Shown in pieces: positions 26,777 through 36,195 of a stretch of DNA of 64,000 nt. The first letter of the stretch is position 1. Each line of letters starts with the position of its first letter. Position numbers and translations under genes: made by a program. Source of the DNA: an uncultured Microbacterium sp. (GTDB lineage Bacteria > Actinomycetota > Actinomycetes > Actinomycetales > Microbacteriaceae); the NCBI GenBank assembly GCA_913774665.1, contig CAJYHN010000002.1, forward strand, positions 496,001 through 560,000, read 5' to 3'. Under the pieces are notes generated by a model. The model was given only the letters and a program-made list of their open reading frames with translations, was not told the origin of the DNA and searched no databases.

Positions 26777-28951
26777 TCAGGACTTCGCCAGGGCGGCTCG
26801 CTCCTCGACCCCCACGCGGCGCTCCAGGGCGGCGGCGAGACCGGGATGCCGCCGCAGAGCCGGATCGTCGGCCAGCAGCCGCTCCCCCTCGGCGCGGGCC
26901 TCGGTGATCAGATCGGCGTCGGTGACCACCCGCAGCAGGCGGAGGGACGAGCGCGCCCCCGACTGGGCCCCACCGAGCACGTCGCCCTCGCCGCGGAGCT
27001 CGAGGTCGACCTCGGCGAGGGCGAAACCGTCGAGGGTCGCGGCCACGGCCTCGACACGGGAGCGCGCCGAGGTGCCGGGCGAGGCCTCGGTGACGAGCAG
27101 GCAGAGACCCGGCAGGCCCCCTCGCCCCACGCGTCCGCGCAACTGGTGCAGCTGCGAGACGCCGAAGCGATCGGCTTCGAGGATGACCATCGTGGAGGCG
27201 TTGGGCACGTCGACGCCGACCTCGATCACCGTGGTGGCGACGAGCACGTCGATGTCCCCACGGGCGAAGGCCTGCATCACCGCGTCCTTCTCGTCGGAGG
27301 GCATCTTGCCGTGAAGGATCTGCACACGGATGCCGCTGAACGTCGGCAGTCGCGACAGCAGCGCCTCGACCTGCACAACGCCCCAGCGCGTGCGAGCACC
27401 TTCGGCCGCGGCGGCCGGTGCGTCCGCCGGTTCGTCGGTCTTCTCGTCGGCGGTGAGCTGGTCGGAGTCGATGGCGGCGCACACCACGAATGCCTGGCGC
27501 CCGAGGGCGACCTCTTCGGCCACCCGATCCCATACGCGGGCGAACCACGAGGGCTTCTCGGCGAGCGGAGCGACGAAGGACTGGATGCCGGCTCGCCCGG
27601 CCGGCATGGTGCGGATGGTCGAGACGTCGAGGTCACCGAACACCGTCATGGCCACGGTGCGCGGGATGGGAGTGGCGGTCAGCACGAGTGTGTGCGGAGA
27701 GCTGCCCTTGGCGCGCAACGCCTCGCGCTGGTCGACGCCGAAACGGTGTTGCTCGTCGACGACGACGAAGCCGAGGTCGGCGAAAGTCGTGGTCGCGCTC
27801 AGGAGGGCGTGGGTGCCCACGACGATGCGCGCCTGGCCCGAGGCGACCCGCAGAGCGGCGCGGCGACGCTCGGCCGCGGGCATCTGCCCCGTGAGCAGGG
27901 TCGGCATGACCTCGGGCGCGAGCTCGGGCCCCAGCATGCGCGCGATGGAGCGCAGATGCTGACCGGCCAGCACCTCGGTGGGAGCGATGAGGGCGGACTG
28001 CCCGCCCGATTCGGCGACCTGCAGCATCGAGCGCAATGCCACCAGCGTCTTACCCGAGCCCACCTCGCCCTGCACCAGACGGTTCATGGGCCAGTCGGCG
28101 ACGAGGTCGGCCTGGAGCTGGGCGCCGACGCTCTGCTGATCGGCGGTCAGTTCGAATGGGAGGATCGCGTCGAAGCGCTCGAGCAGACCACCGGGAGCCG
28201 CCGGCCGCTTGGTCGCCGACAGAGCCCGCACGAACTGCCGCTGCTGGAGCAGGGCGGTCTGCAGCACGAAGGCCTCGTGCATGCGCAGGGTCGCGATCGC
28301 GGGCGGGATGTCGTCATCGGTCTCGGGGCGATGGATCTGCTCGAAGGCCGCGCGCGCCGGGAGAAGGCCGCGGCGGGCCCGCAGGTCGTCGGGCAGAGGG
28401 TCCTCGACCTCTCCGAGTCCGTCGAGCACGAGCGAGATCGTCTTCTGCACGAGCGTGCTCGGGATCGAGCTCGTCGCGGGATAGATCGGGATGGGCCGCT
28501 TCGCCGTCACCTCGGCCTCGGCCCGAGCCTCGGCGATGTCGTCGAACAGCTCGTAGTCGGGGTTCGTCAACTGCGTCTGGCGGCGATATTCGCCGACCTT
28601 GCCCGAGAAGATGCCGCGGCGCCCCGGGGTGAGGTCTTTCAGACGCCAGGGCTGATTGAAGAAGGTGAGCGACATCCGCCCGTCTCCGTCGCTGATGACG
28701 ACTTCGAGCAGCGAGCCGCGGCGGTTCTGCATGCGACGCTCGTTCGCGCTGACCACCTCGGCGACGATCGTGACCGGCTCGCCGAGCGGGAGGGAATCGA
28801 TGGGCGTGAGCTCACCCCGGCGGGCATAGCGCCGGGGGTAGTGCTCGAGCAGCTCGCCCACCGTCTTCACGCCGAACGCCTTCTCGAACGCCGTCGCGGT
28901 CTTGCCGCCGATGGCGCCGTCCAGGCGCGACGCGAGCGAGAATCCGGGCAT
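26777..28951 (-). CDS. recG: ATP-dependent DNA helicase RecG
   Basis: Branch-migration helicase that reverses stalled replication forks. The 724 residues comprise an N-terminal wedge domain, then helicase motif I GEVGSGKTLVALR, DEQHRFG (motif II), LTATPIPRT (motif III) and QLRGRVGRGG (motif VI). It is followed by coaD. An antisense open frame across this gene is a codon-bias artefact. Confidence 0.96.
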   Translation of the reverse strand: MPGFSLASRLDGAIGGKTATAFEKAFGVKTVGELLEHYPRRYARRGELTPIDSLPLGEPVTIVAEVVSANERRMQNRRGSLLEVVISDGDGRMSLTFFNQPWRLKDLTPGRRGIFSGKVGEYRRQTQLTNPDYELFDDIAEARAEAEVTAKRPIPIYPATSSIPSTLVQKTISLVLDGLGEVEDPLPDDLRARRGLLPARAAFEQIHRPETDDDIPPAIATLRMHEAFVLQTALLQQRQFVRALSATKRPAAPGGLLERFDAILPFELTADQQSVGAQLQADLVADWPMNRLVQGEVGSGKTLVALRSMLQVAESGGQSALIAPTEVLAGQHLRSIARMLGPELAPEVMPTLLTGQMPAAERRRAALRVASGQARIVVGTHALLSATTTFADLGFVVVDEQHRFGVDQREALRAKGSSPHTLVLTATPIPRTVAMTVFGDLDVSTIRTMPAGRAGIQSFVAPLAEKPSWFARVWDRVAEEVALGRQAFVVCAAIDSDQLTADEKTDEPADAPAAAAEGARTRWGVVQVEALLSRLPTFSGIRVQILHGKMPSDEKDAVMQAFARGDIDVLVATTVIEVGVDVPNASTMVILEADRFGVSQLHQLRGRVGRGGLPGLCLLVTEASPGTSARSRVEAVAATLDGFALAEVDLELRGEGDVLGGAQSGARSSLRLLRVVTDADLITEARAEGERLLADDPALRRHPGLAAALERRVGVEERAALAKS

Positions 28952-29022
28952 GCTCCGAGTCTAGGCAGGCCCTCGGACATCGACGTTCGCTCGAGCGCAC
29001 GGGACCGCCGGGCCGAGGACCC

Positions 29023-29028
29023 TAGGCT
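29023..29028 (+). promoter_or_regulatory. -10 element for leaderless rsmD
   Basis: TAGGCT lies exactly 6 nt before the GTG at 29035, so the transcript would begin at the start codon. This supports GTG 29035 over TTG 29038. Confidence 0.5.
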
Positions 29029-29034
29029 GGAGAG

Positions 29035-29601
29035 GTGTTGCGCATCATCTCGGGCCGGGCCGGAGGCACGGTCCTCGACGTCCCTCCCAAGGGCACCCGC
29101 CCCACGAGCGACCGCGTCCGCGAGTCCCTCTTCGGAGCTCTCGAGTCCGCGGGCCTGCTCGACGACGCGCGCGTGGCCGATCTGTTCGCCGGCTCCGGCG
29201 CCCTGGGGCTCGAAAGCCTCAGCCGCGGGGCCGCCTCCGCGGACCTCGTCGAACTGTCGGCACCCGCGGCGGCCCTCATCCGCAAGAACGCCGAACGGGT
29301 GAAGACGGCCGGCGTCACCGCCCCCGCGCGCGTGCACAGGGCGAACGTCACGACGTTCCTCTCGGCATCCCCCCCCGAATGGGACCTCGTCTTCCTCGAC
29401 CCGCCCTACGATCTCGCCGACGACGAGCTCACGAAGGCGCTCGTCGCGCTCGCGCCGCGTCTGCACCCCGACGCCACGGTGATCGTCGAGCGGGCCAAGC
29501 GATCCGCCGCCCCCGACTGGGCCGCCGCGGGGCTCGAGGCCGAGCGCGACCGCGCCTACGGCGACACCACGATGTGGTGGGGACGACCGCGGGGCGTCTG
29601 A
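29035..29601 (+). CDS. rsmD: 16S rRNA (guanine-966-N2)-methyltransferase RsmD
   Basis: Methylates G966 of 16S rRNA on the assembled 30S subunit. 188 residues: LRIISGRAGG at the start, the SAM motif ADLFAGSGALGLESLSRGA, and the N6-type catalytic motif DPPY in LVFLDPPYD. The GTG start is supported by a -10 element placed for a leaderless mRNA. Convergent with thiL, with 4 nt between the stops. Confidence 0.93.
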   Translation: MLRIISGRAGGTVLDVPPKGTRPTSDRVRESLFGALESAGLLDDARVADLFAGSGALGLESLSRGAASADLVELSAPAAALIRKNAERVKTAGVTAPARVHRANVTTFLSASPPEWDLVFLDPPYDLADDELTKALVALAPRLHPDATVIVERAKRSAAPDWAAAGLEAERDRAYGDTTMWWGRPRGV

Positions 29602-29605
29602 TCCC

Positions 29606-30610
29606 TCAGCCGCGACCGGCGTCCCAGTCGCGGTACGGATCCCACCCGCCCCGGCCCGACCAGGACCGATCGTCGACGGTGACGGCTTCGCTTCCTCGTG
29701 CCACGACCGTTCCCACGCGGCGGCCCAGCGGGTCCGCTTCGACGGGGAAGGTCACGAGGAATCCGTGGTCCTCTCCCCCGCCGAGCGCCCGGTCGGGGTG
29801 GTCACCGAGGGTCTCGGAGTCGAGGGCGATCGTGACGCCCGAGGCATCGGCCATGCGTGTGGCGTCGAGGACGAGCCCGTCGGAGATGTCCATCATCGCG
29901 GTGGCCCCCGCATCCGCGGCGCGCACGGCCTCCGCGATCGGCGGGCGCGGCGTGAGCTGGCGAGTCAGTCCGCGCGCGTCGTCTGCGCCGAGCGCCGCCC
30001 GAGCCTCGGACGTGATCACGACGGGGGTGCCGTCGGCATCCCGGAACCGCCCGAAAAGCACCTCGAGTCCCCTCGCGGCCTCGCCGAGCTCGCCGATCAC
30101 GTAGACGCCGTCTCCGACGCGGGCGCCGGAACGACGCACGGGATCGCGACCGTCGAGGCTGCCGAGAGCCGTCACGGCGATGGTCAGCGTGTCCGAGACC
30201 GTGAGGTCGCCGCCCTCGACCGCGCAGTCGGGTGCCAGCTCGGCGCAGGCCGCCGCCAGACCGTCGGCGAACCCGCGGACGAACGAGACGGGAGTGTCGT
30301 CGGGCATCGCGAGCGCGACGAGCAGAGCGATCGGGCGCGCACCCATCGCGGCCACATCGGCGAGGTTCACCGCCGCGGACTTGAAGCCGAGATCGAACGG
30401 CGACGACCACGCCAGCCGGAAGTCGGGCCCGTGCACCAGGGTGTCCGTCGTCGCCACGACCCGCCCGTCGGGAACCGACAGCACGGCGGCGTCGTCACCG
30501 GGGCCGACCGGGGCGGTCGACGGCGGCAGACGATCCAGGATGCCGCGCAGGATCTGCCCCTCGGACAGTTCGCCCACAGTGATTGCACGGGTGGTCTCGG
30601 CGTCGGTCAC
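29606..30610 (-). CDS. thiL: Thiamine-monophosphate kinase
   Basis: Phosphorylates TMP to thiamine diphosphate, the last step of thiamine synthesis. 334 residues, start MTDAETTRAITVGELSEGQ (GTG). Motifs: GPGDDAAVL and TTDTLVHGPDF for metal/ATP binding, FKSAAVNLADVAAMGARP, and MDISDGL. Starts 25 nt from the divergent DUF3515 gene. Confidence 0.95.
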   Translation of the reverse strand: MTDAETTRAITVGELSEGQILRGILDRLPPSTAPVGPGDDAAVLSVPDGRVVATTDTLVHGPDFRLAWSSPFDLGFKSAAVNLADVAAMGARPIALLVALAMPDDTPVSFVRGFADGLAAACAELAPDCAVEGGDLTVSDTLTIAVTALGSLDGRDPVRRSGARVGDGVYVIGELGEAARGLEVLFGRFRDADGTPVVITSEARAALGADDARGLTRQLTPRPPIAEAVRAADAGATAMMDISDGLVLDATRMADASGVTIALDSETLGDHPDRALGGGEDHGFLVTFPVEADPLGRRVGTVVARGSEAVTVDDRSWSGRGGWDPYRDWDAGRG

Positions 30611-30623
30611 TCCCCCACGCTAT

Positions 30624-30629
30624 TAGCCT
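30624..30629 (+). promoter_or_regulatory. -10 element for leaderless DUF3515 gene
   Basis: TAGCCT is followed by exactly 6 nt (GGAGGG) and the GTG at 30636. The GGAGGG could serve either as spacer or as ribosome-binding site if transcription starts further upstream. Confidence 0.45.
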
Positions 30630-30635
30630 GGAGGG

Positions 30636-31139
30636 GTGCCCCGCTCCTCCCGCCTCCTCGCGCTCCTCGCCGCCGCCACCCTCGTCCCCGGGCTCGCGGC
30701 GTGCAGCACCACGGTCGCGATGCAGCCGGCCAAGAACGCGAACGACCCGGCGTGCGCCGAGATCGTCTCGCGACTGCCCCAGACGATCTCGGGGCAGAGC
30801 CGGCGCTGGACCGACGCGCAGTCGACCGGCGCGTGGGGCGATCCCGCCGCGATCCTCATGACGTGCGGACTCGAGGCCCCCGGCCCGTCGACCCTGCCGT
30901 GCCGCCCGTTCAACGGCGTGGACTGGCTCGTCGACGAGTCGCAGGCGGCCGACAACCGGTACACGCTGACGACGTTCGGGCGCAGCCCCGCGGTCCAGGT
31001 CTACCTGGACTACAAAGAGGCCAGCAGCGGCGATGTGGCCCAGGCCCTCGGGCCGCTCATCAGCCAGTACCTCCCGTCGACGGGAGCCGTCTGCACGTCG
31101 GCCTCCGACGCCACGCCCTCGCCGACCCCGACGCCGTAG
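30636..31139 (+). CDS. DUF3515 lipoprotein
   Basis: 167-residue secreted protein. The signal peptide ends in the lipobox LAAC (Cys about 24), then a mature domain of actinobacterial DUF3515 type with conserved cysteines (DPACAEI, MTCGLE, LPCRPF). Two cysteine pairs suggest disulfides outside the cell. A proline/threonine tail ends the protein. Function unknown. It is divergent from thiL and faces the ddl gene across a short repeat-rich gap. Confidence 0.8.
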   Translation: MPRSSRLLALLAAATLVPGLAACSTTVAMQPAKNANDPACAEIVSRLPQTISGQSRRWTDAQSTGAWGDPAAILMTCGLEAPGPSTLPCRPFNGVDWLVDESQAADNRYTLTTFGRSPAVQVYLDYKEASSGDVAQALGPLISQYLPSTGAVCTSASDATPSPTPTP

Positions 31140-31220
31140 CGCGCGCCGCGCCTGGCTCCCGCGTGCACAACCGCGGGACGAATCCGGACACACCGGCGCC
31201 TCCGGCCTCGGCGACGGCGC

Positions 31221-31287
31221 GTCGCCCGCGCGGCCCGCCGTTGTGCACGGCGGCGTCGCCCGTGCGGCCCGCCGTTGTGCACGGCGG
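31221..31287. repeat. Tandem 33-bp repeat with inner palindrome
   Basis: Two copies (31221-31253, 31255-31287) that differ at one base, each with the hairpin CCGCCGTTGTGCACGGCGG. A reversed fragment (GTGCACAACCGCGGG) lies at about 31162. The array lies between convergent DUF3515 and ddl and could serve as a terminator. I see no gene in the 160-nt gap. Confidence 0.75.
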
Positions 31288-31300
31288 ACCGCGCCGAGAC

Positions 31301-32386
31301 TCAGGCCCTCGAGAGAGCCGCGTCGAGCAGGTCGCTGATGAGGTCGGGGTACGACAGGCCCGAGGCGATCCAGCAGGTCGGGAACATCGAGATCGGCGTG
31401 AAGCCGGGCATGGTGTTGACCTCGTTCACGTAGAACTCGGTGCCGGTGTAAAAGAAGTCGACGCGGGCGAGGCCCTGACCGCCGATGGCCTCGAAAGCCT
31501 GGGCGGCGATGCGCTGCATCTCGGCGAGCTCGCCGTCGCGCAGGTCGGCGGGGCACACGAGCTCGACACCCGCAGCCCCGAGGTACTTCGCCTCGAAGTC
31601 GTAGAACTCCCGGCCCGTCACGACGATCTCGCCGGCGACGCTGACGCGCACCGGTCCGCCGTCGCGCCCGGGGAGCACACCGCACTCGACCTCTCGACCG
31701 ACGATCGCCTTCTCGACGAGCACCAGGCCGTCTTCGGCGAACGCGGTGTCGAGCGCGGCATCGAGGTCGTCCCACTCCGACACCTTGGTGACGCCGACGC
31801 TGGAGCCGGCCTCGTTCGGCTTGACGAACACGGGCAGCTCGAGCGCGCGGATGCGGCGCTCCCACAGCGAGCGGTCCCGCGCGAGGTCGGCGCGGGTTAC
31901 CGCGACCCACGGCACCACGGGCACGTTCGCGGCGCGAAGCACCTGCTTGGTCACGTGCTTGTTCATGCCGATCGCCGACATCAGCACTCCCCCGCCCGCG
32001 TACGGGATGCCGAGCAGCTCGAGCAGCCCCTGCACGGTGCCGTCCTCACCGAAGCGGCCGTGCAGGATCGGCAGCACGACGTCGACCTCTCCCAGCGAGC
32101 GCGTGCCCGCGGCATCCGTCACCGTCCACTCGCGCGAGAGCGTCGAGTCGGGCAGGCGAACGCGCGTGCCGTTGTCGCGCACCTCGGGTAGCGCGTCGGG
32201 GATCAGCGCGAACTTGTCGGGATCGTCGTCCTCGAGCACGAAGGCGCCGTCACGCGTGATGCCGACCGGGATGACCCGGAAGCGGTCACGGTCGATCGCC
32301 CGCAGCACCCCGCCCGCCGTGGCGGAACTGATCGAATGCTCGCTGGAGCGCCCGCCGAAGAGCACCACCACCACCGGTTTGGTCAT
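31301..32386 (-). CDS. ddl: D-alanine--D-alanine ligase
   Basis: Joins two D-alanines for peptidoglycan. 361 residues in the ATP-grasp fold: start VVVLFGGRSSEHSIS, the ATP-binding KPNEAGSSVGV, and EVNTMPGFT near the C-terminus. It begins at ATG 32386, after a good ribosome-binding site (GAGAGGACG), and overlaps the end of gpsA by 101 nt in another frame. Confidence 0.96.
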   Translation of the reverse strand: MTKPVVVVLFGGRSSEHSISSATAGGVLRAIDRDRFRVIPVGITRDGAFVLEDDDPDKFALIPDALPEVRDNGTRVRLPDSTLSREWTVTDAAGTRSLGEVDVVLPILHGRFGEDGTVQGLLELLGIPYAGGGVLMSAIGMNKHVTKQVLRAANVPVVPWVAVTRADLARDRSLWERRIRALELPVFVKPNEAGSSVGVTKVSEWDDLDAALDTAFAEDGLVLVEKAIVGREVECGVLPGRDGGPVRVSVAGEIVVTGREFYDFEAKYLGAAGVELVCPADLRDGELAEMQRIAAQAFEAIGGQGLARVDFFYTGTEFYVNEVNTMPGFTPISMFPTCWIASGLSYPDLISDLLDAALSRA

Positions 32387-33428
32387 TCTGCGTCCTCTCG
32401 CCCTGCGGCTGGTCGTCGTCTGTCGTCAGGTGCGGTGCGATGTCGCGCGGGTCCATGGTCCCGTCGAGCACCATCTTGACCTGCTGCACGATGGGCATGT
32501 CGACACCGACCTGCTTCGCGAGCTGCAGGACGGGGGCGACGGATGCCAGGCCCTCCGCGGTCTGCTGCATCTGGGTCACGACCTCTTTGTAGCCGTAGCC
32601 CTGGCCGAGCAGGCGCCCGGCGGTGTTATTGCGGCTGAGCGGCGACTGGCACGTCGCGATGAGGTCGCCGAGGCCGGCGAGGCCCTGCAGCGTCTCGGGC
32701 TGGGCACCCTGCGCCACGGCGAAGTCGGTCATCTCGACGAGACCGCGCGTGATGATCGAGGCCTTCGTGTTCTCGCCGTAGCCGACGCCGTCGACGATGC
32801 CGATCGCGACGGCGATGAGGTTCTTCAGCACGCCGCCGAACTCGGTGCCGATCACGTCGGTGTTCACGAACGAGCGGAAGTATTTGTTGCGCGCGCGGCG
32901 GGCCACGGCCTCGGCCGTCTCGGGGCTCAGCGAGCTGATGACGGCCGCGGTGGGCTGTTCGCGCGCGATCTCGAGGGCGAGGTTGGGGCCGGATGCCACG
33001 GCGATGCGAGCCGGGTCGCACTGGAGCACCTGTTCGATGACCTGGCTCATGCGCAGGCCGGTCGACTTCTCGACGCCCTTCATGAGCGAGACGAGCGGCA
33101 CGTCGGTGCGCTCGACGAGAGGCCGGATGGCCGCGAGGTTCTCGCGCAGCGACTGGCTCGGCACCGACAGGAAGATCTGCTCCGCGCCGGTCAGAGCCTC
33201 GGCGAGGTCGGTGGTGGCGGTCATGGTCCGCGGCAGGTTGATGCCCGAGAGGTAGCGGCTGTTGCGCTTGGACTCGGTGATCTCCGCGGCCAGCTCGGGG
33301 CGGCGCGCCCACATGACGACCGAGGCTCCGCCGTCGGCGAGGATCTTGCCGAACGTCGTGCCCCAGCTGCCCGCGCCGACGACCGCGACCTTGGGCCCGG
33401 CGGCCGACACGGGGCTCTTACGACTCAA
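32286..33428 (-). CDS. gpsA: Glycerol-3-phosphate dehydrogenase [NAD(P)+]
   Basis: Makes glycerol-3-phosphate for lipid synthesis. 380 residues including a Rossmann GAGSWGTTFG, the catalytic lysine region (FGGVLKNLIAVAIG) and the substrate motif GLAGLGDLIATC. About 30 residues at the C-terminus (DDQPQGERTQ onward) extend past the family end and overlap the 5' part of ddl. TTG 33428 overlaps plsC; GTG 33410 is an alternative start. Confidence 0.93.
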   Translation of the reverse strand: MSRKSPVSAAGPKVAVVGAGSWGTTFGKILADGGASVVMWARRPELAAEITESKRNSRYLSGINLPRTMTATTDLAEALTGAEQIFLSVPSQSLRENLAAIRPLVERTDVPLVSLMKGVEKSTGLRMSQVIEQVLQCDPARIAVASGPNLALEIAREQPTAAVISSLSPETAEAVARRARNKYFRSFVNTDVIGTEFGGVLKNLIAVAIGIVDGVGYGENTKASIITRGLVEMTDFAVAQGAQPETLQGLAGLGDLIATCQSPLSRNNTAGRLLGQGYGYKEVVTQMQQTAEGLASVAPVLQLAKQVGVDMPIVQQVKMVLDGTMDPRDIAPHLTTDDDQPQGERTQNDQTGGGGALRRALQRAFDQFRHGGRGAAGDRP

Positions 33429-34158
33429 GGCGACCCGTCTCGTTCTGGCCGTGCTGCGACGGGTTCCAGCGCTCCGCGGGAGCAGGGAGACCCCGGATGC
33501 CGGAGAGCATCGCGGTGATCTCGTTCATCATCGCGTCGGTCGCCTTCGTCAGGGTGGCCGGCTGGGTGCGCGTGGCGGCGTAGGCGCTCATGTCCATGGC
33601 GGGGCCGAACTCGACGATGACTCGCGAGCGGCGGGGGAACTTCAGCTTCCCGTACCGCGGCAGGATCTGCTGCACGCCCCACTGCGCCATGGGGATGAGC
33701 GGCAGATCGGCGGCGAGGGCCAGACGAACCGCCCCGGTCTTGCCGCGCATCGGCCACAGGTCGGGGTCGCGCGTGAGCGTTCCCTCGGCGTACACGATGA
33801 CACCGCGGCCGTCGCGGGCGATCTGCTCGGCCGCCTTCATCGACTGGTTCGCGCTGGTCGAGGCCCGCGGCACCGGGACCATTCCGGTGGCACGGAGCGC
33901 CGCACCGAGCACGGGCACCCTGAACAGACTCTCTTTGGCCATGAACCGCGGCGCACGACCCAGACGCCAGACGGCGACGGCCACGATCACGGGGTCGAAC
34001 TCCGAGTTGTGATTCGGAGCGATGACGTAGGCACCCTCGCGCGGGAGGTTCTCGGCCCCGCGGATCTCGATCCGGGCGAAGAGTCCCGTGATCGGCACGA
34101 TGATCGCCGCGAGCGGCCAGAAGGCGCTCGGCTTCGTCTTCTCGGGCGAGGCGGCCAC
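33418..34158 (-). CDS. plsC: 1-acylglycerol-3-phosphate acyltransferase
   Basis: Membrane enzyme that makes phosphatidic acid. 246 residues from GTG 34158. The HX4D motif NHNSEFDP and the EGT motif YAEGTLTRDP are intact, and one hydrophobic N-terminal segment is present. It lies between murA and gpsA; GpsA makes the glycerol-3-phosphate from which its substrate derives, so the pair forms a phospholipid-synthesis unit. Confidence 0.93.
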   Translation of the reverse strand: MAASPEKTKPSAFWPLAAIIVPITGLFARIEIRGAENLPREGAYVIAPNHNSEFDPVIVAVAVWRLGRAPRFMAKESLFRVPVLGAALRATGMVPVPRASTSANQSMKAAEQIARDGRGVIVYAEGTLTRDPDLWPMRGKTGAVRLALAADLPLIPMAQWGVQQILPRYGKLKFPRRSRVIVEFGPAMDMSAYAATRTQPATLTKATDAMMNEITAMLSGIRGLPAPAERWNPSQHGQNETGRLES

Positions 34159-34161
34159 GGA

Positions 34162-35535
34162 TCAGCCCACGACGTCGAAGTCGGCGTCGAGAGCGGTCAG
34201 CTTCTCGAGGAACTTCTCGTAGCCCCGGCGGATGATGCCGATGTTGCGCACGGTCGACTCGCCCTCGGCGGCCAGGGCCGCGATGACGTAGCTGTAGCCG
34301 CCGCGCAGGTCGGGGACCTCGACGTCGGCGCCGTGCAGCGGCGTCGGTCCGTTGATGACGGCCGCCTGCTCGAGGTCGCGACGCGGCACCCGACGATCGG
34401 GGCTCGAGATGCCCTTGGGGTGCACGACGATGTCGGCGCCCATCTTGTTGAGCGCCTCGGTGAAGCCCAGACGGTTCTCGTACACGGTCTCGTGGACGGT
34501 GGAGGTGCCGGGTGCCTGCGTGAGGGCGACGATGAGCGGCTGCTGCCAGTCGGTCATGAAGCCGGGGTGCACGTCGGTCTCGACCATGACGGGCTTGAGG
34601 GCGTCACCGCGGCGGAACAGGATGCCGTCCTCGCGGACGTCGAACCAGCCGCCGGCCTTGCGGAAGACGTTGAGGAAGGTCAGCATGTCCTGCTGGCGGG
34701 CGCCCTTGGCGAAGATCTCGCCGTCGGTGGCCAGCGCGGCGCAGGCCCACGAGGCGGCTTCGTTGCGGTCGAAGATCGCGCGGTGGTCGTAGCCGACGAG
34801 CTTGTCGACGCCCTCGATGAAGATGACGCGGTTGGGCTCGTAGGAGATGATCGCGCCCATCTTCTGCAGAACGGCGATGAGATCCATGATCTCGGGCTCG
34901 ATCGCGGCGTTGCGCAGCTCTGTGACGCCCTTCGCTCGGACCGCGGTGAGCAGGACCTGCTCGGTCGCGCCGACGCTCGGGTACGGCAGGGTGATGTTGG
35001 CGCCGTGCAGGCCGTTCGGGGCCGTGATGCGGATGCCCTCGTAGCTCTTGTCCACGACGGCGCCGAAGGCGCGCAGGGCATCCATGTGGAAGTTGATCGG
35101 GCGATCGCCGATGCGGCATCCGCCGAGGTCGGGGATGAGCGCCTCGCCGAGCAGGTGCAGCAGCGGTCCGCAGAACAGGATCGGGATGCGCGAGGCCCCC
35201 GCGTGCGCGTCGATCTCTTCGAAGTGCGCGGCGACCGCGCCCGAGGGGTCGAGGTGGAGCGTGCCCTCCTCGTCACCCTCGGTCACGGTGACGCCGTGCA
35301 CCTCGAGGAGCGACCGGACGACCTTGACGTCGCTGATCATCGGCACGTCGCGGAGCGTGCTCGTGGTCTCGCCCAGGAGCGCGGCCACCATGGCCTTCGT
35401 CACCAGGTTCTTCGCGCCCTTGACCTCGACGGTCCCGCGCAGGGGCCGACCGCCGCGGATCGACAGCGTTTCGGCCGCCTCCCAGTCGGGCTGTCCGGGG
35501 TTCTGGTCTCCGGAGTCGGTGACGAGTGTGCTCAT
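34162..35535 (-). CDS. murA: UDP-N-acetylglucosamine 1-carboxyvinyltransferase
   Basis: First committed step of peptidoglycan synthesis (EPT fold). 457 residues. The catalytic loop cysteine is in LGGCRIGDRPINFHM; KGAKNLVTKAMVAALL binds UDP-GlcNAc near the start. The tail ends LDADFDVVG. It follows leuDC at a distance of 62 nt on the same strand and precedes plsC-gpsA-ddl, so cell-wall and lipid precursor genes are grouped. Confidence 0.95.
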   Translation of the reverse strand: MSTLVTDSGDQNPGQPDWEAAETLSIRGGRPLRGTVEVKGAKNLVTKAMVAALLGETTSTLRDVPMISDVKVVRSLLEVHGVTVTEGDEEGTLHLDPSGAVAAHFEEIDAHAGASRIPILFCGPLLHLLGEALIPDLGGCRIGDRPINFHMDALRAFGAVVDKSYEGIRITAPNGLHGANITLPYPSVGATEQVLLTAVRAKGVTELRNAAIEPEIMDLIAVLQKMGAIISYEPNRVIFIEGVDKLVGYDHRAIFDRNEAASWACAALATDGEIFAKGARQQDMLTFLNVFRKAGGWFDVREDGILFRRGDALKPVMVETDVHPGFMTDWQQPLIVALTQAPGTSTVHETVYENRLGFTEALNKMGADIVVHPKGISSPDRRVPRRDLEQAAVINGPTPLHGADVEVPDLRGGYSYVIAALAAEGESTVRNIGIIRRGYEKFLEKLTALDADFDVVG

Positions 35536-35597
35536 GGGGGGTGGACCTCACTTCGTGGACGAGGGGCGGCAGATCGACCCGATCGGGTCGATCGGGC

Positions 35598-36194
35598 TCA
35601 GCGGACCGGGAGGGTCCGCGGCCGCCATGCCTCGCGGCGCGCCTCGAACTGCGTGATCTTGTCTTCGTCACGCAGAGTGAGCCCGATGTCGTCGAGCCCT
35701 TCGAGAAGCCGCCACCTAGTGTAATCGTCGATCTCGAACGAGACCTGGAGCTCGCCGACCGTGGCGGTCTTCGCGGTGAGGTCCACGGTCATCTCGATGC
35801 CCGGGTTCGCCTCGAGGACGGCCCAGATCTGCTCGACCTCGGCCTCTGTGATCACGCCCGTGACCAGGCCTTGCTTGCCCGAGTTGCCCCGGAAGATGTC
35901 GGCGAACTTGGGGCTCAGCACGACGCGGAACCCGTAGTCGCGCAGCGCCCAGACGGCGTGCTCGCGGCTGGATCCGGTGCCGAAGTCGGGGCCTGCGACG
36001 AGGACGGACGCCGAGCGGAAGGCGTCCTGGTTGAGGACGAATCCGGGGTCCTGGCGCCAGTTCGAGAACAGGGCGTCTTCGAAGCCGGTCTTGGTGACGC
36101 GCTTGAGGAACACCGCCGGGATGATCTGATCGGTGTCGACGGCGGAGCGCTTCAGGGGAGCTGCGACCCCGGTGTGCGTGGTGAACTTCTCCAT
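35598..36194 (-). CDS. leuD: 3-isopropylmalate dehydratase small subunit
   Basis: Partner of LeuC in leucine synthesis. 198 residues, including the swivelling-domain motif [19 protein letters not shown]. It begins one nucleotide after the leuC stop. The adjacent large-subunit gene gives the complete isomerase. Confidence 0.96.
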   Translation of the reverse strand: MEKFTTHTGVAAPLKRSAVDTDQIIPAVFLKRVTKTGFEDALFSNWRQDPGFVLNQDAFRSASVLVAGPDFGTGSSREHAVWALRDYGFRVVLSPKFADIFRGNSGKQGLVTGVITEAEVEQIWAVLEANPGIEMTVDLTAKTATVGELQVSFEIDDYTRWRLLEGLDDIGLTLRDEDKITQFEARREAWRPRTLPVR

Positions 36195-36195
36195 G

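Noticed and set aside
26702-29302. An open frame of 866 codons on the + strand across recG, and similar long antisense frames over smc, murA and leuC
   Set aside because: High-GC codon use leaves opposite-strand frames open. The sense proteins have full family motifs, while the antisense translations are rich in Arg, Gly and Ala repeats without domains.
31221-31287. The 33-bp repeats as a CRISPR remnant
   Set aside because: Only two copies, separated by one base and not by a spacer.
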